The position numbers were made by a program, and so were the translations under genes. Positions 24,773 to 37,194 of a stretch of DNA of 64,000 bases are shown one piece after another (the first letter of the stretch is position 1; the number at the start of each line of letters is the position of its first letter). This stretch comes from Malachius bipustulatus (taxonomy: Eukaryota; Arthropoda; Insecta; Coleoptera; Melyridae), in contig OU342631.1 of the NCBI GenBank assembly GCA_910589415.1, forward strand, positions 3,844,001-3,908,000, written 5' to 3'. The notes below the pieces were generated by a model, which did no database searches, was not told where the DNA came from, and was given only the letters and a program-made list of their open reading frames with translations.

Positions 24773-26091
24773 TTACTGGCTTCGAAAATTTAATAAGAAT
24801 TTTTTTAATGTTATTGAATTTAGTTTTTTGCTCAGAGAAACATCCTCACTGTACTTAGATTTCAATTTTGCAATTCATTGGGGAAGAAAAACTCTTTTTG
24901 CCGTCGTTATAGGGTACCATGTACGAAGCTTAAATCTGAGTTTCCAACCATCAATCAATATTTTGTAACGAAAGTCCACTTATTTTGCGATTCTCTATCA
25001 CTTCCTAAAATAAGACTGTTAAAAAATGCAACACATATTAAAAAAAAAAATGAGTTGCACTCTACACTTGAATTTTTTTCATTTGACGACGAGTAACAAC
25101 GGAAAAAGGGGTTGAAAATTTCTTTCTAGCCGAATATCGGTTTTTTAGCCATGTCGCAAAAATTGTCACTAAAAGTTGTTACCGCACAAAATCACCTACA
25201 ATTTTAATTTGATATTTTTTCCCATACAACTTTCACTTATCGCAGAGTCTTAAAATTGTCATCGTTACTAAAATCTTTCATGTCAAAATCAAGGAAACCG
25301 AAATTTCATCATGTGGTTTGCAAAATCTTGAAAGCCAAACGTTTTTAAATTTTTATCTTCGAATCTTTAAAATTCGAATCTTGAAATTTCCTGAAAAAAA
25401 GCGAGTATCACTTTGAAGAGGAAAAAAATGAAGTTATTCCTTTGTTGAAAAACAATGTTTGTAGTAAGTAAAGTGAATAACAATCCAGTCATTAAAAACA
25501 TTTTTCGAAATGCAAGTGAACCGAGATAGCTGACTTTTGGTTATTGTGTGAGGGGAGCTTAGAAAAGCTTCACTTCAAATTGTCGACAAAGATTTCCTAT
25601 GTGCATTCTCCGCCATCTTGAAACTTGGCTTCTTGCTGTTTTCTTCTTTCCCGTGATATATATCGCAAAAATGTCCATTATCAAACTTGTAGAGCATGTC
25701 AATACCTGCCATGTCATTTCTTTTTATTTTTTATACAAAAATTACGACTTTTAGCGCACCGTTAAGTCAGCAAGTTCGTAGGCGGTTTCGATTTCGTAGC
25801 TCGCACTGTTGTTTTCATATGTCATAACGGATTAACGGTTGTTGAGAATTTGTTCCAGAATTTTCTGGAATTGAATTAATTCCACATATTTATGTAATGT
25901 ATTCCCACAGAATAGAATAAATCAGAAGCTGAACTCGCCGGCGGCGCCTTTGATCTTTTAGAGACAAGCCACACCTCTAGCGGCCATTGCTTCAGAGTAG
26001 AAACGCAGGCCCGCATTCAAAACTAATGAAATCACTTATTTGTGCAAGAGCGCACAGGAGCGCACTAAAAATATATGTTTATATCTACAGT
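24773..26091. other. no gene seen
   Basis: Probably further repeat sequence continuing from the 24.54 kb unit. No open frame with a recognisable motif. Confidence 0.35.
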
Positions 26092-27051
26092 GTGACAAGT
26101 TTCAAAGCAGAACATAGGCGAATAGCATGGGAAATCACATATTTGCAGTTTATTTCTCACCACTTTTATCTACAAGAATGGTAATGGTGTCCATCGAAAG
26201 AGAATTCTTTTCTGAACATCTTGATACCAGACACTTAATAATTAACAGGTTCTTTATGATACCAGATTAACTTAAACTTTTCAAAATTAATAGTGTGTGC
26301 GGCCATGACATGCCTAATTCGAATAATTTTGTTATTGTCAAAAGAAACATTTTTAATCCACGTTTCCCTGAAAGGATTGTCAATGAGTAATAATAATGGC
26401 TATTCTAATGCGGGATGCGTGTTTATCGCCGTGGTACTATTAACTGGCCGGTCAGATCTACCAATTTAGCACCTTTCCTTGCTGTGACTATTCTTGGGAT
26501 CTTGGGGTTACCCTAAAAACAAAATTTACAGAGCTAGACATTGCCGAATGTGCACTCGTTAATAACTAACAACTCGGACAAGTTCGAAGCGCAATTTATA
26601 AAAGGGTGGGAATATTAATTTCAATATGAAGGACTATTTGAATATTTGTTGTAGTTATTGTTTTAGTTCAATTATATTACGTGTTTATTTTTCATAGTCA
26701 ATTTTTGGTAAAACAAAATGATGGTGAATGAGGATTTTCGTCATTTTTTAATGATGTTCAATCAGAATTAAAATAAATTAAATAATTGAAAATATTTGCT
26801 TTGACAATGAAAAAAATTATCAGAATTTAGAATGTCATGGCTGCTCATCTTTTAATTTTGAAAATATTTAAAATATTCTGTTATGATAGAAAACTGTTAA
26901 TTAGTAGCTATTTTGGTATCAACATGTTCAGAAAATAATTCTCTTTCGATAGATACCATTACCATTCTTGTAGGTAAAAGTGGTGAGAAATAAACTGCAA
27001 ATATGTGATTTCTCATGCTATTCGCCTATGTTCTGCTTTGAAACTTGTCAC
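26092..27051. mobile_element. TIR/foldback element, 127-bp arms
   Basis: The arm 26092-26218 (gtgacaagtttcaaagcaga...) faces 26925-27051 (...tctgctttgaaacttgtcac). Shared blocks include gaatagcatg, tgcagtttatttctcacca and aagaatggtaatgg. The interior of about 700 bp has no open frame of note. Confidence 0.75.
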
Positions 27052-27202
27052 TCGGTATATTATTTTATTATAGATGTTTTTAAAAACATCTATTATGTGT
27101 ATCAGTTTATTATCATTACAGCAGTTATAGTGATAGCTAGTAATGAAATAAAGGTTAACAGATACATAAAATTCACTCATATTTAAACAATATGTTTAAA
27201 TA

Positions 27203-27470
27203 TACAGGGTGTCTCTAAAAGGTACCACCAACGTTCTACCACAGATTCCCGAGGAAAAAATATGCCGATTTAACCGAACTTATCCATGTCCAAAGTTGTA
27301 CCCTTTTCAAGATACAGCCCTTAAAAGGGGGTTAACTAAATACTCATTTTCCAGAATAAGTCAAAAATGGTTTAAACGAGAAACTTCATTGTATCTTGCA
27401 TGGTTTCCCCGTCATTAATTTTCAATGATACACCCACAATGCTGAAAACGTATTTGAAAAATGTAATTTT
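27203..27470 (+). repeat. dispersed repeat 'tacagggtgtc..aaaggtaccaccaacg', copy 1
   Basis: It matches 50084-50260 through aaaggtaccaccaacg, acagattcccga, atatgccgatttaacc, cacccttttcaagatacag and cccttaaaaggggg. It directly abuts the palindromic element at 27472. Confidence 0.7.
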
Positions 27471-27471
27471 T

Positions 27472-28838
27472 GGTGTCCCACAACCTGACTGCCATAGCTT
27501 AAGGGTAGGTGTAGTTTTTCAAGGCGATTCAGGATCTGGTTTTGAAATTTTCCTGAGGACTTTCGTTTCGATTATACAGGGTGATTTGTGCAATTTGCCG
27601 AAATTTTTGATGAGCGATATCTTTTGAACGAATTGATCGAATTTAACGAAATTTGGTAGATATGCTCTACTAATGACACTTAATACCTCGCATTTTTCGC
27701 CGACTCGAAAACTGCAGGGCCGTACTTATTTTTTTGATATCTTTAGGTTTTGTCGAAAAATTCACCCTGTATGTATTTTATTCAAAGTTTGGTGCCATTT
27801 TCTAAAACTACGTGAAAAATGCTACAATTATGGTAGAAAAATACTTGGTATCATTAAGCTGAATCGAGAAGAAAATTCAGTTTTTTAGTTTTTTATTCGG
27901 AATTTCAATTCATGTGTTGTTCATAATTGAAGAAAAATCAAATGTGGTTTTTAAAACTTGCGTATTTTGTAGTTATTTCAAATAAATTTACTTTATCTAC
28001 AGATTTAGCCAAGATTGGGGACCCTTCTACAGATTGTTTCGAGCTAAAAAAAAATTTAAATGGTTTTTAGATTATTTTCAAGGTCAAAGAAATGTGTTGA
28101 GTTTGATGGTGGTCTCCTTGACCATTACCTGCACTGAATTGTAGTTTTTCTTCCCAACATTTGTGTTGATATTTTTCTTCCTGTTTCGTTTATGTGGATA
28201 CTTATTTGTCTATGTGGTACTGTGTTAAATGTGTTATTTATTTTGCTGTTAAAACTTATTCTTAGCTCGAAACAATCTGTAGAAGGGTCCCCAATCTTGG
28301 CTAAATCTGTAGATAAAGTAAATTTATTTGAAATAACTACAAAATACGCAAGTTTTAAAAAACCACGTTTGATTTTTCTTAAATTATTAACAACACATGA
28401 ATTGAAATTCCGAATAAAAAACTAAAAAACTGAATTTTCTTCTCGATTCAGTTTAATGATGTCAAGTATTTTTCTACCACAATTGTAGCATTTTTCACGT
28501 AGTTTTAGAAAATGGCACCAAGCTTTGAATAAAATGCATACAGGGTGAACTTTTCGACAAAACCGAAAGATATCAATAAAATAAGTACGGCCCTGCAGTT
28601 TTCGAGTCGGCGAAAAATGCGAGGTATTAAGTGTCATTAGTAGAGCATATCTACCAAATTTCGTTAAATTCGATCAATTCGTTCAAAAGATATCGCTCAT
28701 CAAAGATTTCGGCAAATTGCACAAATCACCCTGTATACTCGAAACGAAGGGCCTCAGGAAAATTTCAAAACCAGATCCTGAATCGCCTTGAAAAACTACA
28801 CCTACCCTTAAGCTATGGCAGTCAGGTCGTGGGACACC
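27472..28838. mobile_element. long foldback element, arms of about 576 bp
   Basis: 27472-28047 and 28262-28838 are nearly perfect inverted copies around a 214-bp spacer. The left end ggtgtcccacaacctgac pairs with gtcaggtcgtgggacacc. Inner ends pair at ttcgagctaa / ttagctcgaa. The arms differ at scattered single bases. An open stretch of about 71 codons appears in each arm, mirrored on opposite strands, which is a by-product of the palindrome. A transcript of this element would form a hairpin of over 500 bp. Confidence 0.85.
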
Positions 28839-30693
28839 CTGTATAGGGTATCCTTTTTTAAAATTTAAATCCAAATGGCATTCAAATTTAAACAACCTCC
28901 ACTGGCAAAGCACATGATTTTACATAATCATTACGATAGTGTTTGCTTTTTACTTTTTTTATTATCGGGCATCGTGTGGCATTATGTGGCATCGTTGTTC
29001 GAATCCGAGATTTTGAATAATATTATCGAATATGTATCCGCGCAACGATTGTTGTTTTATGCTTTGTTGGAGCGGTCATTTCATATGTTTCCATGGTAAC
29101 ATCTATCTGGACGGGTATTGTAGACCTACATATTATTTTTCTGCCTGAAGAATGGTATCCAGTGCAATGTTGTGACTTTATTTTCCACAAAAGTGGTCAT
29201 ATCTTCTTAAGTGAGCCATACTGGAGAAAAAAATAAATTAACTTAGAATCTTTAATCCACAATGGATGCTGTGGTGCTGTCCGTGTCCGCCATTTCGGGA
29301 TCACCCTGTATAAGTACCATAGTGAAACTCTAGGACACGCAGATGTAAATACTGACCGGACTCTGTAACAAATTCAACTTCTATGTTGTAACTTTTCTAT
29401 GAAATGAGAGGCCAGGCCTTCCTTTATCAGGAAAACATGAAAGTCTTAAATTTTAGGTATTCAAAAGTATATTAATTGTAATGGCTCATACCATCTTAAA
29501 TACTGCCGGTATTATCCTCAGATCAATAATAACTGGTGATAACGTCAGTCATATAGGGACTCTGAAAATTTAACATCCTATGAACGTACACATACTATAA
29601 GTAACATTTTTGAAAACATTATTTATTTTCAAATCTATGAAAATACTGGTGTGAATTTTTACTTTCGCAGACGTGAAAAACAGTGACGTTAATTACCAAC
29701 AAAAGACATTGTACACTTCACTGATACGTACTGCATAAAATATACAACATACTTATAAGTCACTGACTTATTGAAATTATACCTTGGATTAGGTAGTTAG
29801 TACATTATTTAAAACATACTAATAAAGAAAAAAATGTACTTTCCTGTTACCTTTTGATATAGGTAAGCATTATTTGCAACAAATTTCTAACAATCGTTCA
29901 TCTTTTTTTACCTTCTATAGAGAAGGAATAATTGAGACCTTGTTGTAGGTACGTCATATGACCTATACGTATGTACCTATACATACAGGTACAAAATACT
30001 GCGTGTTTACTTACTTACTGGCCATCAAAAACCGAATACAAGCCGAGACGCGTACGCTCTAGCCGATACATTCGGTGATCCACAGAAATAATGGTAATTT
30101 TACTTTTTTTTTTTGTTTAAATTAAATGCACTTAACACGTGAATTTACATGCGATGTAGATAGTATCATTCCGTAGATAGATGAAAATACATTTTGCAGT
30201 ACCTACCTACTTATGTACTTGTTGAAAATACAGTTGCTTACTTTTTCATAAAAAATTTAGGGATTTTAAATTTCTTGTGTAAAAACAAACAATCGTGTGT
30301 ATTTGTAAAGATAAATTACATAAACTTTAACGGGAATATACGTCAAATGTGGTATTATTTCTCATGTTAGGTATGTGAATTTACTCTGCTATAGGTATGT
30401 GTTTCTTCATATAATTTAAAAGTTGTAGTTATGATTTTAAATTTCTCGTGTAAAAATAAAAAAATTGTCGGAAAATTGTGTGTATATATTTACAGGTAAA
30501 TTAAATAAACGCTTGTGTGAATTTATATGAGATATTATAGTAGGTATGTACTATTTCCTATAATCATGTGAATTTACTTTGTGTATTCACATTCTGTGTA
30601 TTTTTTCATAGCTTTGTTTAATTTGAGGTTTAATTTCACATTAACAGTAGTTGAAGTTATTTAATTGTTGTGTGAAAATAAATAATTCTGTAT
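28839..30693. other. no gene seen
   Basis: AT-rich, with a few orphan cagggtg/caccctgta ends (for example near 29303-29310). A gttcgaatcc string near 28997 is not part of a tRNA gene. Confidence 0.4.
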
Positions 30694-31464
30694 ACAGGGT
30701 GTTATGTAATTGAATGTCAATATTTAAGGGGGTGATTTTTGGGTTCGTTTTAAGAAGAAAACTTCATAAGAACGTATGTCCTAAGAGTCTTAACTTTTGA
30801 GATACAGGGTGGTAAAGTCCTATTAAAATAAATCATTTTTTTCGTAATATCTGTAATACCGCTTTGGATATTTTAATTAAATTTAATAGACAGGTATTAC
30901 GCATCAAGGGGCATTTTTTCATGTACCACGTTTTATTTTATTTCCATTAGTGACGATGGTGCACGATCGTGCAGAATTTTACCGGCATATTTTAGCAGAC
31001 ATTGATGGTACGCCACTGATTTCTGTTCAAATAGAAATCTTTTTTGGAATACCCATTCATTTCCAAACAAATTTGATTACTTTTTTTCAGTCCGATGCAC
31101 GGTTTTTGCCTAAAAACATAAAATCTGTTTCTCTACATGGTCACAAGATTGTTGTTAAATGACACTAAAAAAATATAAAAATATGCAGGTGAAATTCTGT
31201 ACGATCGTCACTAGTGGAAATAAAACGAAATATGGTATATGAAAAAATGCCTCTTGATGAGTAATACCTGTCTATTAAATTTCATTAAAATATCCAGAGC
31301 GGTATTACAGATATTATGAAAAAAAAATTATTTTAAAAAACTTTACAACCCTGTATCTCAAAAGTTAAGACTTTTAGGACATACCTTCTTATGAAGTTTT
31401 CTTCTTAAAATGGACCCAAAAATCACCCCCTTAAATATTGACATTCAATTACAAAACACCCTGT
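30694..31464. mobile_element. foldback element, about 262-bp arms
   Basis: 30694-30956 faces 31204-31464: acagggtgtt / aacaccctgt at the ends, then ttaagggggtgatttttggg, cttaacttttgagatacagg and ttaatagacaggtatta blocks. The loop carries an open stretch of 70 codons (30950-31162) with no motif. It also contains the self-complementary gcacgatcgtgc at 30961-30972. Confidence 0.82.
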
Positions 31465-34195
31465 AGAACCATGGAAATTAGAAATTTGACTGAACAGAGG
31501 TTTCAAATTAAAATTACATCCATTTTTTATACCATTTTGAGACTAATCACTTCCTTAAGACACACAGGGCACTAAATATATAGTACTCATTCTAGATTTG
31601 ATAATTTTTATTTAAGCTTCTTAATTGTTGAATTTTTTACTTCTAATTTATTAGGGTTCAGGTTCTTGGAAGAAAGTATTATTTTTTCAAAAGATTTTTA
31701 TAAAAAATAAATTATTTTTTCTAAAATTAAAATTTAAAAATTTTATAGTTGCCATTTTACGACCAATTTTATTGTAATGGTTATATTTTTTAAAGTATTT
31801 TTCAGTTCTTTACATGTTTTTACATTCATTTTTTTTTTACTTATAGATTAAAAGTTTTATAATTTTTTATTATTATGAGGATTTTTTTCCCTACGACGCA
31901 CCGTTTTTGAGATAATGTTTGATGAAAAATATAAGGTAAAATGATTTCTGTCGAAAATATCTACTTTTGTGAAACGTGTAGCTCAAAAACGGTTGGCAAT
32001 TCGAAAGTCACGTATAGGATAACAGCTGTAGATAATTTAGGAGCTTATATTTATAATTGGAAAATTTTTCCCTGCGACGCATCGTTTTTGAGATATATAA
32101 CCGGAAACCCCAAAAGTTGTACCTTTACTCCCCCCTCCCCACCCACCGGCTCGCAACCTAGACGTCAGAACTTTTGGTATGTTAACACTCTATAAGCACC
32201 CTGAACAAGTTTTTGAAGGAATCGCTTACTTGCTCACGCACTCTTACCTCCCTTCCTTGACTGAATTAACTCGTTAAATATTAGGTACGCAAAATACGTG
32301 TAATATACAGGATGTATCTTTAATATTGCAAAACAAAAATTAAAGACAAATTCTTTGGTCATAAAGAAACACAAAATTTTCCGATGGATGATAAATAAAA
32401 CACAATTTTTTTTTTAAATTCTACTATTTAAAACATTAGTTTTTATTTATCATCCATCAGCATGCAGAAATTCTACAAAGTAAGGATTGAAAATATAAAT
32501 TTTGCAAAATTTCCCATTAATAATGTGTGTCCGGAAATGCACCGTTTTTAAGATACAGGATGTCAAAAAAAAATTCAGTTTTTTGATAATATCTGGGGAA
32601 CCGTTTGAGACAGACTCGCAGCTTTCGTACATATCATATAGGTAATTGATGCAAGCAACTTTTTACTTACGAAAATAATACTATTTATATTGAAAATATA
32701 AATTTTATTAATTTTGAGTAAGTATACGGAAACTACCCTCGCATTTTTGTCCGTCACCCGGTCTGTGGGTCTGTGACTTTTCTAGGAAACACTCTACAGC
32801 CGCCAGTTTTCATCTGGGAAAGTTGAAATTTGGCTCGGTTGAAGCGGCGCACGGTCCCACGATGCCTATTGAAAATGAGCGGGATCCGTTCCCGGGAAGT
32901 GTCTTTTTTTCGGGAATTTCGGGATTTTTCGGGAATCTGCTAGGAAACTCTCTAAGTGTCCGAAAGTTGTACCGATCGGGATGAAACTTGGTGGGGACGT
33001 ACCTGGGGACCCCCAAATACGACCTATTGAAAATGGGCCGGATTCAAGAATTTTAAGGCCCCCGTTCAGGGCCGTATTTTTTTAAAAACGTCCCGACATA
33101 AGGATTTGTTTCTCGGTAACGGTACATAGCGGGGAGATTCCGTTTGCACAGTTACTTGGGGAAAGCATAGACGTACAATCTTTGTAGAGATCGTTTTTCG
33201 AAAAAATAATTAGGTGAGCGGAAAATTAAAAATAAGTGAACAATCGAAATGTTGCCTCACTTTCTGCGCATAATTTCGAATTTTTTTTTGAAATTTCTCA
33301 AATCGATTGGAAAAACGACAAAGCAGTGTGTTAGAGTCGTTCATTGCCTACAAAAAAGATAATGTTGAAATTTCACGTGAAAAGTCGACAAAAGCGACTT
33401 ATTCAAAAAACAAAAAAGTCTGTTGCTTTTTCTAAACACCAAAAAAAATTTATTTCTCAGAAACGGTGCATCCTAGCGAAATATTCAATCAAAGCTTTTT
33501 TGAGGAGCACACCGGTTACTACTTTTTTTATTTGAAACATTTTCTCGAAAAATTTGCGGTTTTCTCGTTATTTCAAGAAAAAGACCAAATTTTAGCTAAA
33601 ACGTCAATTAAGCCGAAATGGCTATAAAATTTTGTACGCGGTCCAGAAAATCTAAAAGCTTGAACACTTCACAACCGAAATGCATATAAATAGTTTTTTC
33701 AAAAAGCGCCAAATAAAAAAGTTATTAAAGAAAATTCGGACCGGTGTCTGATTAAAAAATAATTTTCCTCGTTGTGACGTCACAGGTAAATTAATTAATT
33801 TCAGATGTCAGATTTGGTTAAAAATTGGTGTTTTTTTTCTCTTCATACCAGACTTATCCGGTCATTGCCGGGTTAGGTAGTGGATATTTTAGGATTGTCC
33901 ATGCTTATAGATCACGTTTCTACCAAAATTTAATTCGGAAATTCAATTTTAACGGAGATCTGATAGTTTTTATGAGAGGTTGTTTTCGACAATTTTTAAG
34001 CATTTTCAAGTGGGTGCACGTGTACCCGCACAGTTTTAGCATCAGTTTCAGCTCAGATTTCGCGATCGAATCCCAGCAAAACCTCTTTTCACTTTTTTTT
34101 TTTAATTTTGAATTTTTTTAAATTTTTTTTTTGACAGATATGTAGATAATTTTTCGCGTGTTTTTAATTTAATAAAAAGAAAATGCGCCGTCCAT

Positions 34196-34610
34196 TTTGA
34201 GAGCTGTCAAAAAAAAATTCACGCTTCACGCCGCAAGTAGGCGAACTTTCAGCGTGACTTCAACTTGAAATTCGACATGTTTGACAGCTGTCACATTTGA
34301 AATTTGACAGCCGTCAGATTTGACATTTGACAGCTGTCAAAATTTTTCGCGCTTCGCGCTCGACCGTATAGCCGACCTGTTCGCATAACCTGATCTTAAG
34401 ATTTGACATATTTGACAACTGACGTGTTCGACAGCTGTCAGATTTGACATTTGACAGCTGTCAAAATTTTTCGCGCTTCGCGCTCCGTATAGCCAAACTT
34501 TCCGCAAAACCTTAACTTAAGATTTGATATATTTTATCACTGACATATTTGACAGCTGTCAGATTTGATATTTGACAGCTGTCAAAATTTTTCGCTCCGC
34601 GTATCCCTAG
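34196..34610 (+). repeat. tandem repeat, about 120-bp unit, with TTTGACAGCTGTCAAA palindromes
   Basis: The phrase gacatttgacagctgtcaaa followed by atttttcgc recurs at 34322, 34446 and (as gatattt...) 34567, spacing 124 and 121 bp. A degenerate first unit lies at 34196-34320. Each unit carries two or more ctgtca/tgacag palindromes and a cgcgcttcgcgctc block followed by gtatagcc. Confidence 0.85.
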
Positions 34611-35831
34611 GTTGCGTTTACGTTTTTTCTGCATAATTAGATATTCGAGCACCATTTTCTCCGAAATTAAGGGAGTAAGCGAGAAACGGTCTTCGGTTCG
34701 AGACTCTTTACGATTCAAAGGTACCTATCTGAAATTTTTAACCGTTTTAATTTTTTTTGATTTTTGAAGACCCCCTTCTTCATTTTCAGAAAAAAACTTG
34801 CTCGGCCATTTTCTCCGGAACGGTGGGTGCGTCGAATCGACGATGGTTTTTCGTCGACAGGTTATCTCCTCTGCAACCGAAACGTTAAAATGGGTCAATT
34901 ACGACGATACTTTGCAGTCGCCTAGCACCACTTTTCGCCTACACGACGTTACCTTTGCGATCTTCTTACGATAATCGAGGCCGAAGTTACAATAAAAAAT
35001 ATCAGAAATGCACATTTTCTCTTTGAAAACTTTGCCGATTTTCATGGAAAATACGAGAAAATTAGCAAAAATTCGGAAACTTTTTTCTTCGCAATTTCCG
35101 GGTACAGAGAGACTCGGGGATGACTTGCGCTTGGTAGTCGAAGAATTCTTTTGTCACAATTTTCATTTTTTTCGCTCAAGTTTCAAAAATGGCGACGCTA
35201 CAACGGATCGAAAATGGCCGAGTTTTTTGATGAAATTTCAAAGTTTAAGTTCGCAGAAATTGACTTTCCGGTAATAAGAGTTCAAATGTCATGCACTACT
35301 TTGCTTTAGTTGCATATAATAACTTCTGTTTAATATAACTGCCGACTTTGTTTGAACGATTTTAATAAAATAGCGTGCGATTTAGTCGGTTGGAAGCGAA
35401 AATTTTCAATGGTCATTCATGTTCTCAAAGGAAAAAGTGTTTTTCGCACATTTTTCGATGTAAATCTGTTCGCGGTGATCCAAATAAGATCTCGGAGGTA
35501 ATCGCATGTGACTAAGAAAAGGGTCTCTCCGGTCACCCTCCACTCAAACTAACACGACCCTAACTTTTACCTGCATCTAACTTCCACGCGAATTTTCGTA
35601 AGTTCACATATTGGTCCTTCAGGAGCAATATAGAAAAAATAGTAAAAAAAAAGGAGGTGACAGGCGTTAACTTTGACAGGGAATCTAATGCTTTCAGGGC
35701 CGTACTGATATACAAAAACTGCAATTAAAAAAAAACAACTGATGACAAATTTCAACTTTGACTGGGATCTACTGACACTACGGGCCGAAGGCCCGCCATG
35801 GAGGGCCAAAGGCCCGACGCCGCCGGCAGGC

Positions 35832-35879
35832 CAAGATTTTCCTTACGAAATCGGTACGATTTTCGTAAGGAAAATCTTG
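35832..35879. repeat. perfect palindrome, 19-bp arms
   Basis: Arms 35832-35850 (caagattttccttacgaaa) and 35861-35879 are exact reverse complements around a 10-bp spacer. Confidence 0.9.
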
Positions 35880-36413
35880 TTTAATACCAATTCAGTTTTT
35901 ACCGTGTGCCATTTTCGGAGATCTTAGAATTGATAGAAGATTTTTTGTCTTGCTTCATTTTCCGACACATCTTTTGAAACATGCAAAGCAACTTTTTCAT
36001 CTTAAATGTAAATTTTTCTCGAAAACGGCTCACGTTAGCAATAACCAAGACTACCTTTGTCGTGTAGAAAATATTGGCGGTTAAAAATGCGCTTTTAAAA
36101 TGTCCGTTTTCCCAGTGTCGTAGCTATTAGGGGCAAAAAAAACACGCTACCCTAAAATCTCCGCCACTGACATAGGAAAAAAATTGTTGGCATTTAAAAA
36201 GTAGCTGAAATCAATGATAAGATCTGTACAAAAACTGAATTATATATCTTATACGGTTCCAGAGATATCTTAAAAAAAACTGGAAATCATTTTTGACACC
36301 CTGTTTTTAAAAAACGATGCGTTTGCGGACACACGTTAATAAACAATTTTTTGTTTATTTTTGACCAAAGAATCTGCCTTAAAATTTTTCGCAATATTAA
36401 AGATACACTTGTA

Positions 36414-36687
36414 TATCAAGTATACAAATTCATAGAACTTATTTTTCTTGTCAAAAATGGTATCGGCTGTATTTTCAATGAAATCAAAAATACGGCTGTT
36501 ATTAGCCAAACAGGACTTATTCACCCCTAATTCAAGATGGCGGAAAACCTAGAGGCTAGGGGTTGAGGATCGAAAACACGGCTTGGTCTACCCTCGGCTT
36601 CTTACATGGTATCCCAATGATGTCAAAAGCCTTCTTGCCCAATGAATTGCAAAATTACCTATAGGAATCGGACTGGACTATCGTTGT
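36414..36687. other. no gene seen
   Basis: Short stretch between the composite element and the Crypton exon, probably intron. Confidence 0.35.
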
Positions 36688-36774
36688 TCAGGCTAATAAC
36701 AAAAATATATCGCGGGAATAATTTAATAGCTTTTTTACTAATAAGTAGATAGCTTTAGGTAGGTTGATACATAC

Positions 36775-37194
36775 CTTCATAAACAAATATTTCGAGTTAG
36801 GACTTTCCTTGATAATCTTTTTTATTTGATCTGGGGTTAAAGTGTTCGATTTCTTGCTACTAAATCCAGCTGATTGTTTCTTCAAATAGGCTCTCAATTT
36901 CGGGTAAGCGGCTATGTTTACATTTTGCTTGATATTTAAAACACTTCTCAGCATAGAATAAGTGGACCACAATGACGATGGCTTAAATTGATTGCTAATA
37001 TGACCAAAATATGTCATGAGCACATTTTCAGAAAATGAATCTATCTTGTTCTTGGTTCTCCAGTCCATAAATTTCTGGTAGGCGATTTCATATCGTTCCT
37101 TTGACTTCTCGGGTAAAAAATTATCTGGTGTCTTTGTAGATTGCTCCATAATTTCTGGAGATGTATTTTCCATTTTTATTTCTCTCTCGCACAT
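36775..37194 (-). CDS. Crypton-type tyrosine recombinase, exon 1 (core-binding domain)
   Basis: This exon gives 140 residues from ATG at 37194 (a second Met is at residue 8) to a canonical donor, AAG|GTATGT, at 36775/36774. Residues about 25-110 look like the helical SAM-like core-binding domain of insect Crypton recombinases: LPEKSKERYEIAYQKFMDW, SENVLMTYFGHIS, SLWSTYSMLRSVLN, and a linker with NTLTPDQIKKII. It ends in SKYLFMK, exactly where the catalytic exon at 23875 resumes with TALIFGITGACR; families of this kind read continuously across this point. The frame reads on past the donor to 36688, but that extension (VCINLPKAIYLL...) is intron. The 12.9 kb intron is full of foldback elements. 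Two unrelated half-copies remain possible, but complementary halves with matching phase argue for one gene. Confidence 0.72.

Larger units (their letters stand above)
32306..36413. mobile_element. composite element of about 4.1 kb bounded by inverted repeats
   Basis: The left end tacaggatgtatctttaatattgc pairs with the right end gcaatattaaagatacacttgta. A second pair of blocks lies at about 32515-32640 and 36190-36345 (gtgtgtccg.aaatgcaccg, ttttgacaccctg and similar). A small nested hairpin sits at 32380-32461 (gatggatgataaataaaa). The interior is not coding. It holds the tandem repeats at 34.2-34.6 kb, a palindrome at 35.8 kb and several stretches of the type gaaacggtgc. The age and class are unclear. 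Confidence 0.5.

Noticed and set aside
27673..28637. 71-codon frames in both arms of the foldback
   Set aside because: They are the same chance frame mirrored by the palindrome; no motif and no start context.
28981..29010. gttcgaatcc string like a tRNA B box
   Set aside because: No A box, no acceptor stem pairing and no cloverleaf around it.
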